From contig CAYVQZ010000059.1 in the NCBI GenBank assembly GCA_964453435.1, forward strand, positions 1 through 30,309: a DNA stretch of 30,309 nucleotides, in the 5' to 3' direction. The notes under the pieces were generated by a model, which saw nothing but the letters and a program-made list of their open reading frames with translations, made no database searches and was not told where the DNA came from. Below, in pieces: positions 6,269-15,945 of this stretch (position 1 is the stretch's first letter; the number at the start of each line of letters is the position of its first letter). Source of the DNA: CAYVQZ01 sp964453435 (GTDB lineage Bacteria; Abyssobacteria; SURF-5). The translations under genes were made by a program, and so were the position numbers.

Positions 6269-7423
6269 ATGGATTTTAAGTGGGACGACGAACAGCAGAT
6301 GCTCCGTCAGACGGTGCGCACCTTTGCAGAACGGGACATTCGGCCGGTTGCCTTGAGCTTCAGGGACAAGGGCAGAGACGCATACCCGCGAGAGCTCCAC
6401 AAAAAGATGATCGATATGGGGCTTTTCGGAATGACGCTCCCTGAAGAATATGGCGGCGGCGGACGAAGCCCCGTCGACGCCATCATGGCAATGGAAGAGG
6501 TCGGGAGGGTCGACCCCCTGTTTGCCGAAAGTATCTTCGGCACGAATTTCGGCCCGATACGGGCGATAGCAGGTTACGGCACGGAGCAGCAGAAACAGAA
6601 ATACATTCCCGCAGTTTGCCGGGGAGAAGGACACGTGGCCATTTCCATAACCGAGCCGGAGGCGGGCTCCGCGGCCACACATCTGAAAACAAAGGCCATT
6701 CGGCACGGCGACCACTACGTCGTGAATGGGACAAAGAGCTTCATAAGCAGCGCCGACGCGGCGACCGCCTTCATGGTCTATTGTCGCTATGGCGAGACCG
6801 AAGGGCTCGCGGGGTTGGGGGCGATAATTATCGATAAAGACACGCCGGGCTTCACTATCGGAAAACCCGAGCCGAACATGGCCAACGTCAATCAATGTCA
6901 GCTTTTTATGGAGGACGCCATCGTTCCCGTCGAGAACGTGCTCATCGAGGAAAACGGTTTCCAGAAGATGATGATGGCCTTTAACTCAGAGCGATGCGGC
7001 AACGCGACGATGTCCCTCGTGACCGCCCAGTGCGCGTACGAGAGGGCCTTGCAGTATTCCCAGGAAAGGTCGCAATTCGGGCGGCTTATCAGTAAATTCC
7101 AGGGCATCCAGTGGATGCTTGCCGACATGAAGGTGAAGATCGAGGCGGCCCGGCTGCTTATTTATCGCGCTCTCATTAACGGAGAGGACGGATTCCCTTC
7201 CCGCCTGGAAACGGCTATCGCAAAGGTCTTCTCCAACGAGATGGCCGTCGAAGTCACCAACAGGGCGCTGGAGATATTCGGCGGCTACGGCTATTCGAAG
7301 GAATATCCGATGGAGTGGTTAGTCAGGTTCGCGCGCGGCTGGACGATCGCCGGAGGAACCGCACAGATACAGAGAAACAACATCGCATATGAACTGCTCA
7401 AAGGCAGTGACACTTTGCCTTAG
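6269..7423 (+). CDS. Acyl-CoA dehydrogenase
   Basis: A 384-residue FAD flavoenzyme that oxidises acyl-CoA to enoyl-CoA and passes electrons to ETF. It has the N-terminal helical domain, the beta domain with ISITEPEAGS (residues 125-134) for FAD/substrate contact, and the C-terminal domain with QERSQFG (265-271), EIFGGYGYSKEYP (335-347) and GGTAQIQRN (362-370). The Glu usually found in the YEGT motif is Gly362 here (IAGGT). E241 in the NSERCGN helix sits where isovaleryl-CoA and long-chain dehydrogenases carry their catalytic Glu, so the enzyme is probably active with the alternative base. That points to branched or cyclic acyl-CoA, or an aromatic-degradation type substrate; this is inference. 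GAGGAGAAGG upstream supports the start. No ETF genes are nearby. Confidence 0.92.
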   Translation: MDFKWDDEQQMLRQTVRTFAERDIRPVALSFRDKGRDAYPRELHKKMIDMGLFGMTLPEEYGGGGRSPVDAIMAMEEVGRVDPLFAESIFGTNFGPIRAIAGYGTEQQKQKYIPAVCRGEGHVAISITEPEAGSAATHLKTKAIRHGDHYVVNGTKSFISSADAATAFMVYCRYGETEGLAGLGAIIIDKDTPGFTIGKPEPNMANVNQCQLFMEDAIVPVENVLIEENGFQKMMMAFNSERCGNATMSLVTAQCAYERALQYSQERSQFGRLISKFQGIQWMLADMKVKIEAARLLIYRALINGEDGFPSRLETAIAKVFSNEMAVEVTNRALEIFGGYGYSKEYPMEWLVRFARGWTIAGGTAQIQRNNIAYELLKGSDTLP

Positions 7424-7594
7424 GCGGTTCGTCGCGACACATGCCCGCGTGGTTGGCCTTGCCGCCCGTGTTTCTTCGCGTTCTCGGCATCGGCGCGGTT
7501 CAAAGGGTGGCGGTTTCTGTCGGGCGCCTGCGCGCCCACGAAAGGCGGATGGGTGCAGAATGTGCGGGAAAGTTGCGTCAATGAAAAGCGCCGT

Positions 7595-8731
7595 TCACAC
7601 GGAGTCGAGTCCCCAGATGAACAGCGGAACGGGAAAGAGTTGCTCGAGGGCTGAGAGGCTGTTGTCTGACAGGCCGCGAAGAATTTGGGAGGGCGTTTCC
7701 GGCCCGAAGAGGAAGCGAACGAGGTCCTGTTCGCGTTCGATTGCTATTTCCTCGGCTCCCACCTTCATCCTGACAAACGCGCCTCTGCGATTCAACCGGA
7801 ATTCCCTGCCGGTGAGATTTTGAAACGGGTCTCGCAGCATTGCGCCGAGAGATTCAATGTTGATTGCCTTTATCATAGCGAGATATTCAAAACTTGCGGG
7901 GATTCGCATTTCCAGCAGGCGTTCCGTGAGGCCTTTCTTTTGAAGCGGGACAAGAATCAAGACTTTTTCGCCGCTGGCGTCAGTCGCGAGTTCGCGAACC
8001 AGACAGAGCAGGTCTTCGACCATTCCTCCCCACTCATGGATGCAGCTTTGAAAATCCTCGCCCTTTCCCATGACGGCATAGGCGGTCACCCTGTCCCCTC
8101 GGATGGCGACCAGCGTTTTGGCCTTCGGGAGGCCGAAGTACGTCTCGTATTCCTCCACCGTCCGCTCGGTGCGGAGAGTTTCTCGCTCGTGTATGCGCAT
8201 GATATCCGCCACGTGATTTGAGTCGAACGGAGCGACGGCGCATTTGCAGTCGATTTCGGCAAAATCGGAGGCGCGCGCCTGAAACAGATATTCCGAGCCG
8301 GCGGTCTCATAGCCGAGCCGGCGGTAGAAATCGGGGCGTTGCGTCCATAAAACGGAGAGATGGCAACCGTGTTCCTCCGCGAGCCTTATGCAGTCTCGAA
8401 CCACTCGGCTGGCGAGCCCCTGTCCGCGGCAGGAGGGATGTGTGGCGACCGAACCGACGCCGCCGACTTTGAATGCGAGATCGCCGGCCCGCAGTATGGA
8501 GAAATAGACGGCGGCATGGCAGAGCACCGTATCCCCCTGCACGATGGCGCGCATGTTCTTCAGGTTTCCCCGGCCGAGGACCAAAGGATATTCCTGCAAT
8601 ATCGTTGGAGGGCCATCCGGGCGGAGCACCGAATTGAGGAGCGTTATGGCGGCGGCGTGTTCGGAAGGGCGAAGCGCGCGGGGACCCTCGACGGGCGCCG
8701 TCGAGAGGTTGTTGTCAGCCCGGGTGGCCAT
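7595..8731 (-). CDS. GNAT-family N-acetyltransferase (Eis-like layout)
   Basis: A 378-residue acetyl-CoA-dependent transferase. The GNAT fold is seen at residues about 18-150, with VGGVGSVATHPSCRGQGLAS carrying the pyrophosphate-binding R/Q-x-x-G-x-G/A loop (about 101-107), followed by WTQRPDFYRRLGYE, the usual last GNAT helix and strand. A second, degenerate GNAT-like half and a C-terminal SCP2-like segment ending LFPVPLFIWGLDSV give the length and layout of Eis-type proteins. ATG 8731 is 18 nt after the stop of the glycosyltransferase gene, so it is the last gene of the operon; a longer frame to 8914 would run back into that gene. An N-acyl modification of a sugar or of flagellin would fit the neighbours, but Eis-like enzymes accept many amines, so the substrate is open. 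Confidence 0.8.
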   Translation of the reverse strand: MATRADNNLSTAPVEGPRALRPSEHAAAITLLNSVLRPDGPPTILQEYPLVLGRGNLKNMRAIVQGDTVLCHAAVYFSILRAGDLAFKVGGVGSVATHPSCRGQGLASRVVRDCIRLAEEHGCHLSVLWTQRPDFYRRLGYETAGSEYLFQARASDFAEIDCKCAVAPFDSNHVADIMRIHERETLRTERTVEEYETYFGLPKAKTLVAIRGDRVTAYAVMGKGEDFQSCIHEWGGMVEDLLCLVRELATDASGEKVLILVPLQKKGLTERLLEMRIPASFEYLAMIKAINIESLGAMLRDPFQNLTGREFRLNRRGAFVRMKVGAEEIAIEREQDLVRFLFGPETPSQILRGLSDNSLSALEQLFPVPLFIWGLDSV

Positions 8732-8748
8732 AATGAACGCGCGCGCTT

Positions 8749-10089
8749 TCAAGCCTGTCCCTGAGTCGGGCAGGCGGTGTGGCTGTGTCTTAGCCCTTCG
8801 AGGTTGCGCCGCACATCGTCGCGCGACGGGTCGAGAACAAGCGCCTTCTCGAACGCCTCGATGGCTTTCCGAACACGGCCCGTCTGGGCGAAAAGAACCC
8901 CGAGATTGTTCCACACGGAGACATTTTCCGGTGAGCTTTTCACTGCCTCTTCGAGTAAGCTCGCCGCCGCCTCGTGGTTTCCCTCACGCAGTTCCAGCGC
9001 GCCGAGGTTCAAAAGCAGACGCTCATTGGAGGGATTCACCCTGTAGGCGGCCTCCCATTCGGACCGGGTGCGAGCCGCATTTCCCTTGCGAAGCCATATC
9101 GTGCCGAGCGCGAGCCTCGCGTCGACAAGGTTGGGATTCAGACGCAGCGATCTCTCGTAGGCCTCGATTGCCTGGTCCGCTTTTCCGCGCCGCTCAAGCA
9201 TTATACCACACAACACCAGCGCCGGAGCGCAGGCGGGATTCCGCTCGAGCAGCCGCGTGATTTCTTCCGCCGCCGCCTTCGCGTCGCCGGAGACGTGATA
9301 CGAGAGCGCCAGCTCGAGTCTGGCGTCATCATGGCAAGGGTCAACGGCCAGCGCGCGCTTGAAGTGGGGGATTGCGCGTTCGGGGTCTTTCAGCACATGG
9401 CGGTGAATCAGCCCCATATCGAAATGTGTTTTCGCGCTGTCCGGAAAAATCGCCAGATTCTTCTCGCACATGCGGAGGTAGGAAATTTGTTTTTCGCGCA
9501 GTCTCGATTTGCCCTTTTTCTCGTGAAAATGATGGATGATGATATCCGTCGGCGCGAGTTTTCCTCCCAGAGACGCGATTGACGGGTCCACCGACTCGTG
9601 CACCGCGCCGGTGAATCGAATGCGCGGGTCGTTCCTGAAAAGGCGCACCACCTGCGCTGAAATCCAGCCGTCCCACCCCGCGCCCTCCTCGTATGAGCCG
9701 TCATTCGGGGTCCATCTCACGTCGTTACTCTGCTGAGAGTAAGAACGATATGTCAAAAGGAAGCCGTCGGCTTTCCCGCTCGCCGCCAGGTCCCTGAGCT
9801 TCGGCGCGTCGCGCGGGGAAATGCTCTCATCCGCGTCGAGCGCGAGTATCCAGTCGCCCGTTGCCCGCTCGAGCGAGTAGTTACGCGCCTCGCTGAAATT
9901 GTCGTTCCAATCGATTCGGAAAATCCGGGCGCCGAATTTTTTCGCGATGTGAAGCGTTGAATCCTCCGAGCCAGTATCCACGAGCACGATTTCGTCAACG
10001 ACGCTGAAGACGCTTCGGAGGCACGTTTCCAGAAAGTTTTCCTCGTCGCGCACAATCATGCAGAGCGATATTTTCGGATTCTTGCGCAT
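8749..10089 (-). CDS. GT2 glycosyltransferase fused to TPR repeats
   Basis: A 446-residue cytosolic protein. Residues about 6-200 are a family 2 (GT-A) glycosyltransferase: ISLCMIVRDEENFLE, VDEIVLVDTGSEDST and the metal/nucleotide-sugar DxD motif as LDADE (84-88), then VRLFRNDPRIRFTGAVHE and IIHHF. From about 215 to the end there are six or so TPRs (for example AIPHFKRALAVDP, AIEAYERSLRLNP, AIEAFEKALVLDP), which likely hold protein acceptors. The subtype matches modules 1, 2 and 4 of the giant upstream protein, so it is probably a paralogue of those modules. I used ATG 10089, right before the conserved SLCMIVRDEE; no strong ribosome site is visible, and the frame is open to 10164. About 160 bp, including a degenerate repeat, separate it from the giant gene. 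Confidence 0.9.
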   Translation of the reverse strand: MRKNPKISLCMIVRDEENFLETCLRSVFSVVDEIVLVDTGSEDSTLHIAKKFGARIFRIDWNDNFSEARNYSLERATGDWILALDADESISPRDAPKLRDLAASGKADGFLLTYRSYSQQSNDVRWTPNDGSYEEGAGWDGWISAQVVRLFRNDPRIRFTGAVHESVDPSIASLGGKLAPTDIIIHHFHEKKGKSRLREKQISYLRMCEKNLAIFPDSAKTHFDMGLIHRHVLKDPERAIPHFKRALAVDPCHDDARLELALSYHVSGDAKAAAEEITRLLERNPACAPALVLCGIMLERRGKADQAIEAYERSLRLNPNLVDARLALGTIWLRKGNAARTRSEWEAAYRVNPSNERLLLNLGALELREGNHEAAASLLEEAVKSSPENVSVWNNLGVLFAQTGRVRKAIEAFEKALVLDPSRDDVRRNLEGLRHSHTACPTQGQA

Positions 10090-10189
10090 AGACGCCAAGT
10101 TATCGAGTTCCCGAAAGACGCATTGCCGAATTGTTGAACACGGTAATCCCGCCGAATCTGTCATTCGGCTCTCCCTGCAGGCGCCGATT

Positions 10190-10262
10190 TATCCGGCGCA
10201 AATTATCGGACAGATTGACAGCCTTCTCCGCTGGGCGGTCGTGAGACACCTTCACTGTCTCT
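10190..10262. repeat. Degenerate REP-like unit between the two glycosyltransferase genes
   Basis: AAATTATCGGACAG at 10200-10213 and CTTCACTGTCTC at 10251-10262 match the GAATTATCGGACAG and TCACTGTCCC ends of the repeats at 5257-5284 and 18412-18432, in the same order. The unit runs into the last codons of the giant glycosyltransferase gene. The similarity is short and diverged. Confidence 0.35.
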
Positions 10263-13200
10263 CCTTCAGGTTCGTCAGGTGCTCGCGCAGCCTCACACGA
10301 ATCCGCTCGACATCGAGCGGCAATACGGTAGGGGTCACGCCGATTGCTGCGGCTTTCTCGAGCAACGGGCCGGCGTGTTCGCGGTCGCCGCCGAGTAGTT
10401 TTCGCTCGCCAAGCAGGAAATAGGGCAGCCAGTTGTCGGGACGCAGTTCCGTCGCCCGGGCGAGCCACGATTCGGCTTCTGTCTTGTCGCCGGACTTATG
10501 GGCGCAATCCGAAAGCATGACGGCGGCCATCCAGTAAATATCGTTCCACTGTTCGACATCCACCTTTTCACGGATTTCCCAGAGCGTTCGCAGCCACTGC
10601 GCTGCGTTTTTTGTCTGCCCGAAGAAAAGGAATCCCTGCGCCAGCGCAAAGAGAACATACGGGTCTTCGGGCCTGGCGGCAAGTTCCCTGGCCAGCATTT
10701 TCATGTTGCGCAGGTTTTTCCTCACGGCGTCGGCCTCTCGCTCGTATCCGACGTGCCGAATCGTGAAATCCGGACAGTTCACCAAATCGATTCCCGCCTC
10801 CCGAAGCGCGTCGGCGATTTGCTCGTGGACCGCCCCTTTCCATGTTATCCCGGGTTTTCTCGGAAAAAGACGGAGCGAATAATTCTGAACAATCGTTCCA
10901 TTGGCGCCGATTCGGGATTCGAGGGGGAAAAACACGCCGCACGGGGCGCCGCGGTCCACGAATTTTCTGAGCGTTCTGACGGCCCCGGCGTCAATCCTGT
11001 CATCCGCATCGAGCCAGAATATCCAGTCGCCGTTGCTTTCCCGAAGGGCCGCGTTCCGCGCCTCCGCAAAATCGTCGTTCCACGGATGACGAATCACGCG
11101 CGCTCCCAGCTCCTCCGCCGTTTGGACGGTGTTGTCGCACGACCCCGTGTCCACCACGACGACTTCATCGAACAGGCTTGCGACCGGCGCCAGTCCTTCC
11201 CTCAGGTTGTCCTCTTCGTCTTTCACGATGATGTTCAGCGACAGCCTGCAATTGCCGTGCACGCGCTTACCGAGTTTCCGGCTGACATATTCCAGATTGT
11301 TCCGCGCGGTTCGGTTCTCGGGATGCAGCTCGAGCGCGCGCCGGAGATACATGCTCGAAGTCTCGTATTCACCCTTTTTGGCGCTCAGGTACCCGAGCTT
11401 AGCGAGCGCGTTGGAATCGTCAGGCCGAATAGTAACCGCGGCCCGGTACATCCGCTCCGCCTCATCGAAGCAACCCAGCCGTTCGAGGGTGACGCCGAGG
11501 TTGTAGAAGGCGCATTCGTTTTCTTTGTTGAGCTCAATCGCCCGCTCGAAACTCTCGCGCGCCTCGGTCAACTTGCCAAGCTGGAGGTTGACCGTCCCGA
11601 GATTGAAGAACGCGGCATCGTCTTTCGGGTCGAGATTAACCGCATCCGACAACGCGGCCGCCGCTTGCTCAAAATTTCCGAGCGCCACGTGCTGGACTCC
11701 GAGTTCGGAATGCGCGCGAGCGTATGTCGGGTTTTCGTTCGCCTTCGCTTCTGCCATGCGCAGATATTTCTCTCGCTTGCGCTTGTTCTCGTCGATATAT
11801 CCGTAATGGTGAACCGGGATATCCAAATGTTCGATTCGCCCGCCGGCTCTCATGATGGAAGGCTCAACGCATTCGTGGACGGCGCCCTCGAATCGTATTT
11901 CGGGCAGGTTCCTGAACAGTCGAACCTTGGCGGAAGGAAACCAGCCCGGCTGGCCGCGGCACGGCTCATCGGGGGATTGAACGCTCCGCCATCCGATTAT
12001 TCGCCGGTCCGCCGAGTAATTGCGCGTGGTCATCGAATAGCCCCACACGTCGCCGCCGGGCTTGAGGCTAGAGAACTTTTGCAGGTCCGAAGGCGAAAGC
12101 GCTTCATCCGCGTCGATTACCAATATCCACTCGGAGGACGCAAGGCGGAGGGCCTCATTGCGCGCCGCGGAGAAGTCGTCCCCCCACTCGATGGTCTTGA
12201 CAATTGCGCCGAGGCGTTCGGCGATGTGGACGGTGTCATCCGTCGAGCCCGTATCCACAACGATTATCTCGTCCGAAATCGGGGCCGCGGACTCGATGGC
12301 GTCGGCCAGCTTGCCGGCCTCGTTTCTCGCAATCATGCACGTGCTGAGTGTGAACGATTTCCGCAGCGGCGCGGCTTTTGCCATCTTCTTCAGCAAGAGC
12401 AGATTCTCGCTCGCCGCCGCATTCTGCGGGTCGAGTTCAAGCGCCTTCCGGAAGGAGCGGCCCGCCTCGTCGAGTTCTCCCAAGCGCGCCAGCGCCACTC
12501 CCAAATTGGTCCAAATTGCGGAATCGCAGTCCGCTCTTGCGCTCGCTTCGCGGAGTGTTGCAGCCGCTTCGCCGTAAGCCCCATTTTTCAGATGGATGCG
12601 CGCAAGGTTCTTGTACGCCTCGAGCCGCGCCCCGCGCCTGATGGCGTCCCGAAATTCGGCGACAGCCTTGTCGGCTTGTCCGGTCCGTTCGAAGCAAAGT
12701 CCGCGGTAGTTGTGCGCATTCGCCCGAAGCGACGACCACGGAACGGGGACGAAGCCTGTCTCGAATTCGCCTGCCAGGAACTCTTCGAACCATTTGACGG
12801 CTTCCGCGGTTGCGCCTTTTCGATAACATATCTCCCCCCGGAGATATCGGGCCAGCGCATCTTCGGGCTTTAATTGAAGGACTCGGGCCGCCCATTGTTC
12901 TGCGGCATCGGTGTCGCCGAGAAAAAGATGGTATTGGGCGAGACGATTCAGCGCGTGGACCAGAAAGGCGTCGGCGGGTTCTTCGCCGCAGCCATGCGCG
13001 AGCCGTTTCGAAAACTTGATAGCCTTTCGGTAATCGCCGATTACTGCATGCGCCTGCGCAAGATGATGCAGGACATTTCGGTCATCGGGGTTCGACTCGT
13101 TCTCGAGTTCCAGCAGCCGGAGATTCCTGAGCGTCTTCTCGCGGAGAATCGCCTGGTCGTCGTAACCCGTATGGACAATGACGACACCGGGCAAGACCTC

Positions 13201-15945
13201 TGCGGCGATTCCGGTGCGACCGAGCGACGGCAGTATCTGCTCATGAACGCGGCCCTCCCATCGCACACCGTCCAGCCTGGGAAATACTCGTAACTGCAGA
13301 AAGTCGGCTGGCTCCGCATCGCCCGCTTTCGACGACACCGTGAGGAAAAACCCTTTTCTTTCTCCATCGAGACGCCGCCTGATTTTCATTACATCCTCGG
13401 GCGAAATCCGGTCGTCGGCGTCGAGCCACAGAATCCAGTCGGATTCGGCTCGCTCAAGCGCAAAGTTTCTGGCTGCGGAGAAATCGTCGGTCCACTCGAA
13501 CGAATACACCTTATCGGTGTGTTTTCTTGCGACATCGAGGGTTCCATCCGAGGAGCCCGTGTCGGCGATGACCACTTCGTCGAACCTCGAGGCGAGCGCC
13601 GGAAGCAGTTCCGATACATTCTCGCGTTCGTCTCGCACAATCATGAGGAGACAGAGGGTGGGGTTGCCGTTCGGAGATGCGGAAAGAATCTCGAGGTTCT
13701 TTTGCGCTGTCTCATGTTGTGGATTAATAGAAAGGGCTCGCTCGAAGAGTCTCCTCGCTTCATTAACGTTTCCCTGCCGCGCGCAGATGACGCCGATATT
13801 GGTCAGGCTCTGACAGTCGTGCGCGTTCAGTTCCAGCGCTTTCTCGAACGCCTCGCGCGCTTCGTGCAGGTGTCCGCGATTGAACAGAACGATTCCCAGG
13901 CCGCGATGAGCGGAGGCTGCGTCGGCCCGGAGGGCGATGGCGCGGCGGTAGGCGCTCTCGGCCTCATCGTTTTCTGCGTGCGCGCGGAGCGAGTCTCCCA
14001 GCGAAACAAGGTATTCAACATTCCCCGGCGCAAGATGAACGGCTTTCCCGAATGCTTTTGAGGCTTCGTCAAAGCGACCGGCGCGGTACAGGACCGACCC
14101 GAACTCGTATTGAGTCTGGGCCGATTCCGGATTGGCTGCGGCCTTCTTTTGCCCTGAGGCGAGGTAGGACCCTATTTTCTCCGCCGCGTTATCATACCCA
14201 TAGTGATGGACGGCAATATCCGCCCGCACGATTGAACCGCCTCTCCGATGGAGCGACGGCTCCACGAGCTCATGTATCTCTCCTTCGAATCGAATCGAGG
14301 GGGTATTGCGGAACAGGCGGACCTTCTCCGACGGAAACCAACCCGGAAACGAGCCTGCCAAATCATCGTTCTTGTCCGCCGGCTGCCAGCCTTCGAGAGA
14401 GGAGTCGCGGGAATAGTTTCTGGTGATGAAGCTGAACCCCGTTGCCTTCGTTCCATGCAGGAGAGACCCGAGCCGCTCGAAATCGGCGCGCGCGACCATT
14501 TCATCGGCGTCCAGCACAAGAATCCAATCGCTCGAGGCCTTCGACAGTGAGAAATTACGAGCCTCGGAAAAATCGCCCGTCCACTCGAACTCATAAACGA
14601 TTGCGCCGTATTGCTTCGCGACGGCGCGCGTACTGTCGGAAGAGCCGGTGTCGACGACGATAATTTCGTCAACGAACTCGCTTGCTACGCTTAAGAGGGA
14701 AGGCAAACGTTTTTCCTCGTTTCGAACAATCATGCAAAGAGAAACGGTGTCAGCCGGGTCGCGATTTCGGCGGAGCGAGTGATTTGAAGCCTTCCGTTGC
14801 GGCAGAAGCCGCTTGAGGCTTTCGAGGTTCTGCCGGGCTTCCACGTAGTTCGGGTCTTTCTCGAGAGCGGTCACAAACGCATGCTCGGCTTGTTCCAGCC
14901 GGCCGGTTGATGCCAGCAGCGACCCGAAGTTGTTCCAGCCTCTGGCATACGACGGATGCGTTTGAAGCAATTCCCTGTAAACCCGCTCAGCATCCTCGTC
15001 GCGCCTCAATCGTTGGAGCGAATCGCCGAGGTTGCTCATAGCGTCCGGGTGGTCGGGCTCAAAGCGGAGGGCGGCCCGATACGAATGGGCTGCCTCTTCA
15101 TGGCGGTTCGCGCGGGAGAAGACCGTTCCCAGGTCATAATGCGCCAGCGCGAAATTCTCGCGGAGCTCAATCGACTGCTTGAAACATCGTTCGGCCTGTT
15201 CGAGGTCTCCGAGGCGGGCTTGTATGACGCCGAGTTCGTAAAAAGCTTTGAAATTGCCGGGCTGACTCGCACACTTCGCCTCGGCCAGTTCCGCCATTGT
15301 CTCGGTCTTTTTTCGGATGGATTCGGCGGAAACCAGATAGCCGAAATGATGCACGATCGCGTCGAGGAACTTCTCGCGCCCGTCCGACCGTCGGATGGAA
15401 GGACCGACCACTTCGTGCAGCTCGCCTTCAAACCGTATGTGCGGCAGGTTCCGGAAAAGGCGCGCTTTCCGGGATTCCACCCATCCGCTGCATCCTTTCG
15501 CCGGCTGAAAACTGCCGTCATTCGGGACGAAATTCGCCACAGTGGAGTCGTTCATGTAATTGCGAGTGGGCAACACGTAACCCGTGATATGCGGGCTTTG
15601 AACCGCTGCCCGTATCTTCGGTCCGGCATCGGGCGACAGAACTTCGTCGGCGTCGAGAACGAGAATCCAATCGGTTCGCGCCATCTCAAGGGAAACGTTT
15701 CGCGCTTTGCTGAAATCGTTCGCCCAAGTCTCTCGCCAAACGTTTGCGCCGAAACGCGACGCTACCGCGATGGTGTTGTCGACGGAGCCGGTATCGACGA
15801 TATTTATTTCCGAGACGAGTCCCCGAACGCTCTCGAGACAATTTGGCAGGTTCGCCTCTTCGTCTCGCACAATCATACAGAGCGCGATGGAGCCGCCGGA
15901 GGCAGGCGTTTGTCGTTTCCTGTTGTTTCTCTTTTTCCTGGTCAT
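10252..15945 (-). CDS. Giant protein with five GT2 glycosyltransferase modules alternating with TPR arrays
   Basis: About 1,897 residues with no signal peptide or membrane segment. Five complete GT2 domains lie at about 20-201, 400-581, 761-926, 1197-1381 and 1566-1733. Each has the L(C)MIVRDE-type start, the DEIxxVDTGSxD loop, a D-F-S/A-x-A-R-N motif and an intact DxD: LDADE 97-101, LDADE 478-482, LDADD 841-845, IDADE 1277-1281, LDADD 1645-1649. TPR arrays follow each (about 232-381, 610-751, 956-1186, 1409-1556, 1760-1866). GT2-TPR proteins are known as protein or glycan glycosyltransferases, usually with one catalytic domain. ATG 15945 overlaps the TPR gene's stop as ATGA; ATG 15957 is an alternative. 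The position opposite flagellin and a sulfotransferase suggests stepwise glycosylation of the filament; that is inference. Long antisense frames here are shadows. Confidence 0.93.
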   Translation of the reverse strand: MTRKKRNNRKRQTPASGGSIALCMIVRDEEANLPNCLESVRGLVSEINIVDTGSVDNTIAVASRFGANVWRETWANDFSKARNVSLEMARTDWILVLDADEVLSPDAGPKIRAAVQSPHITGYVLPTRNYMNDSTVANFVPNDGSFQPAKGCSGWVESRKARLFRNLPHIRFEGELHEVVGPSIRRSDGREKFLDAIVHHFGYLVSAESIRKKTETMAELAEAKCASQPGNFKAFYELGVIQARLGDLEQAERCFKQSIELRENFALAHYDLGTVFSRANRHEEAAHSYRAALRFEPDHPDAMSNLGDSLQRLRRDEDAERVYRELLQTHPSYARGWNNFGSLLASTGRLEQAEHAFVTALEKDPNYVEARQNLESLKRLLPQRKASNHSLRRNRDPADTVSLCMIVRNEEKRLPSLLSVASEFVDEIIVVDTGSSDSTRAVAKQYGAIVYEFEWTGDFSEARNFSLSKASSDWILVLDADEMVARADFERLGSLLHGTKATGFSFITRNYSRDSSLEGWQPADKNDDLAGSFPGWFPSEKVRLFRNTPSIRFEGEIHELVEPSLHRRGGSIVRADIAVHHYGYDNAAEKIGSYLASGQKKAAANPESAQTQYEFGSVLYRAGRFDEASKAFGKAVHLAPGNVEYLVSLGDSLRAHAENDEAESAYRRAIALRADAASAHRGLGIVLFNRGHLHEAREAFEKALELNAHDCQSLTNIGVICARQGNVNEARRLFERALSINPQHETAQKNLEILSASPNGNPTLCLLMIVRDERENVSELLPALASRFDEVVIADTGSSDGTLDVARKHTDKVYSFEWTDDFSAARNFALERAESDWILWLDADDRISPEDVMKIRRRLDGERKGFFLTVSSKAGDAEPADFLQLRVFPRLDGVRWEGRVHEQILPSLGRTGIAAEVLPGVVIVHTGYDDQAILREKTLRNLRLLELENESNPDDRNVLHHLAQAHAVIGDYRKAIKFSKRLAHGCGEEPADAFLVHALNRLAQYHLFLGDTDAAEQWAARVLQLKPEDALARYLRGEICYRKGATAEAVKWFEEFLAGEFETGFVPVPWSSLRANAHNYRGLCFERTGQADKAVAEFRDAIRRGARLEAYKNLARIHLKNGAYGEAAATLREASARADCDSAIWTNLGVALARLGELDEAGRSFRKALELDPQNAAASENLLLLKKMAKAAPLRKSFTLSTCMIARNEAGKLADAIESAAPISDEIIVVDTGSTDDTVHIAERLGAIVKTIEWGDDFSAARNEALRLASSEWILVIDADEALSPSDLQKFSSLKPGGDVWGYSMTTRNYSADRRIIGWRSVQSPDEPCRGQPGWFPSAKVRLFRNLPEIRFEGAVHECVEPSIMRAGGRIEHLDIPVHHYGYIDENKRKREKYLRMAEAKANENPTYARAHSELGVQHVALGNFEQAAAALSDAVNLDPKDDAAFFNLGTVNLQLGKLTEARESFERAIELNKENECAFYNLGVTLERLGCFDEAERMYRAAVTIRPDDSNALAKLGYLSAKKGEYETSSMYLRRALELHPENRTARNNLEYVSRKLGKRVHGNCRLSLNIIVKDEEDNLREGLAPVASLFDEVVVVDTGSCDNTVQTAEELGARVIRHPWNDDFAEARNAALRESNGDWIFWLDADDRIDAGAVRTLRKFVDRGAPCGVFFPLESRIGANGTIVQNYSLRLFPRKPGITWKGAVHEQIADALREAGIDLVNCPDFTIRHVGYEREADAVRKNLRNMKMLARELAARPEDPYVLFALAQGFLFFGQTKNAAQWLRTLWEIREKVDVEQWNDIYWMAAVMLSDCAHKSGDKTEAESWLARATELRPDNWLPYFLLGERKLLGGDREHAGPLLEKAAAIGVTPTVLPLDVERIRVRLREHLTNLKERQ

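Noticed and set aside
5999..6895. 298-codon minus-strand frame opposite the ATC-hydrolase-family and acyl-CoA dehydrogenase genes
   Set aside because: It spans two clear plus-strand genes and has no domain or ribosome site.
10498..12873. 791-codon open frame on the plus strand inside the giant glycosyltransferase gene
   Set aside because: It is the antisense shadow of a GC-rich gene with strong codon bias; the translation has no domain, and the minus strand encodes clear GT2 and TPR motifs throughout.
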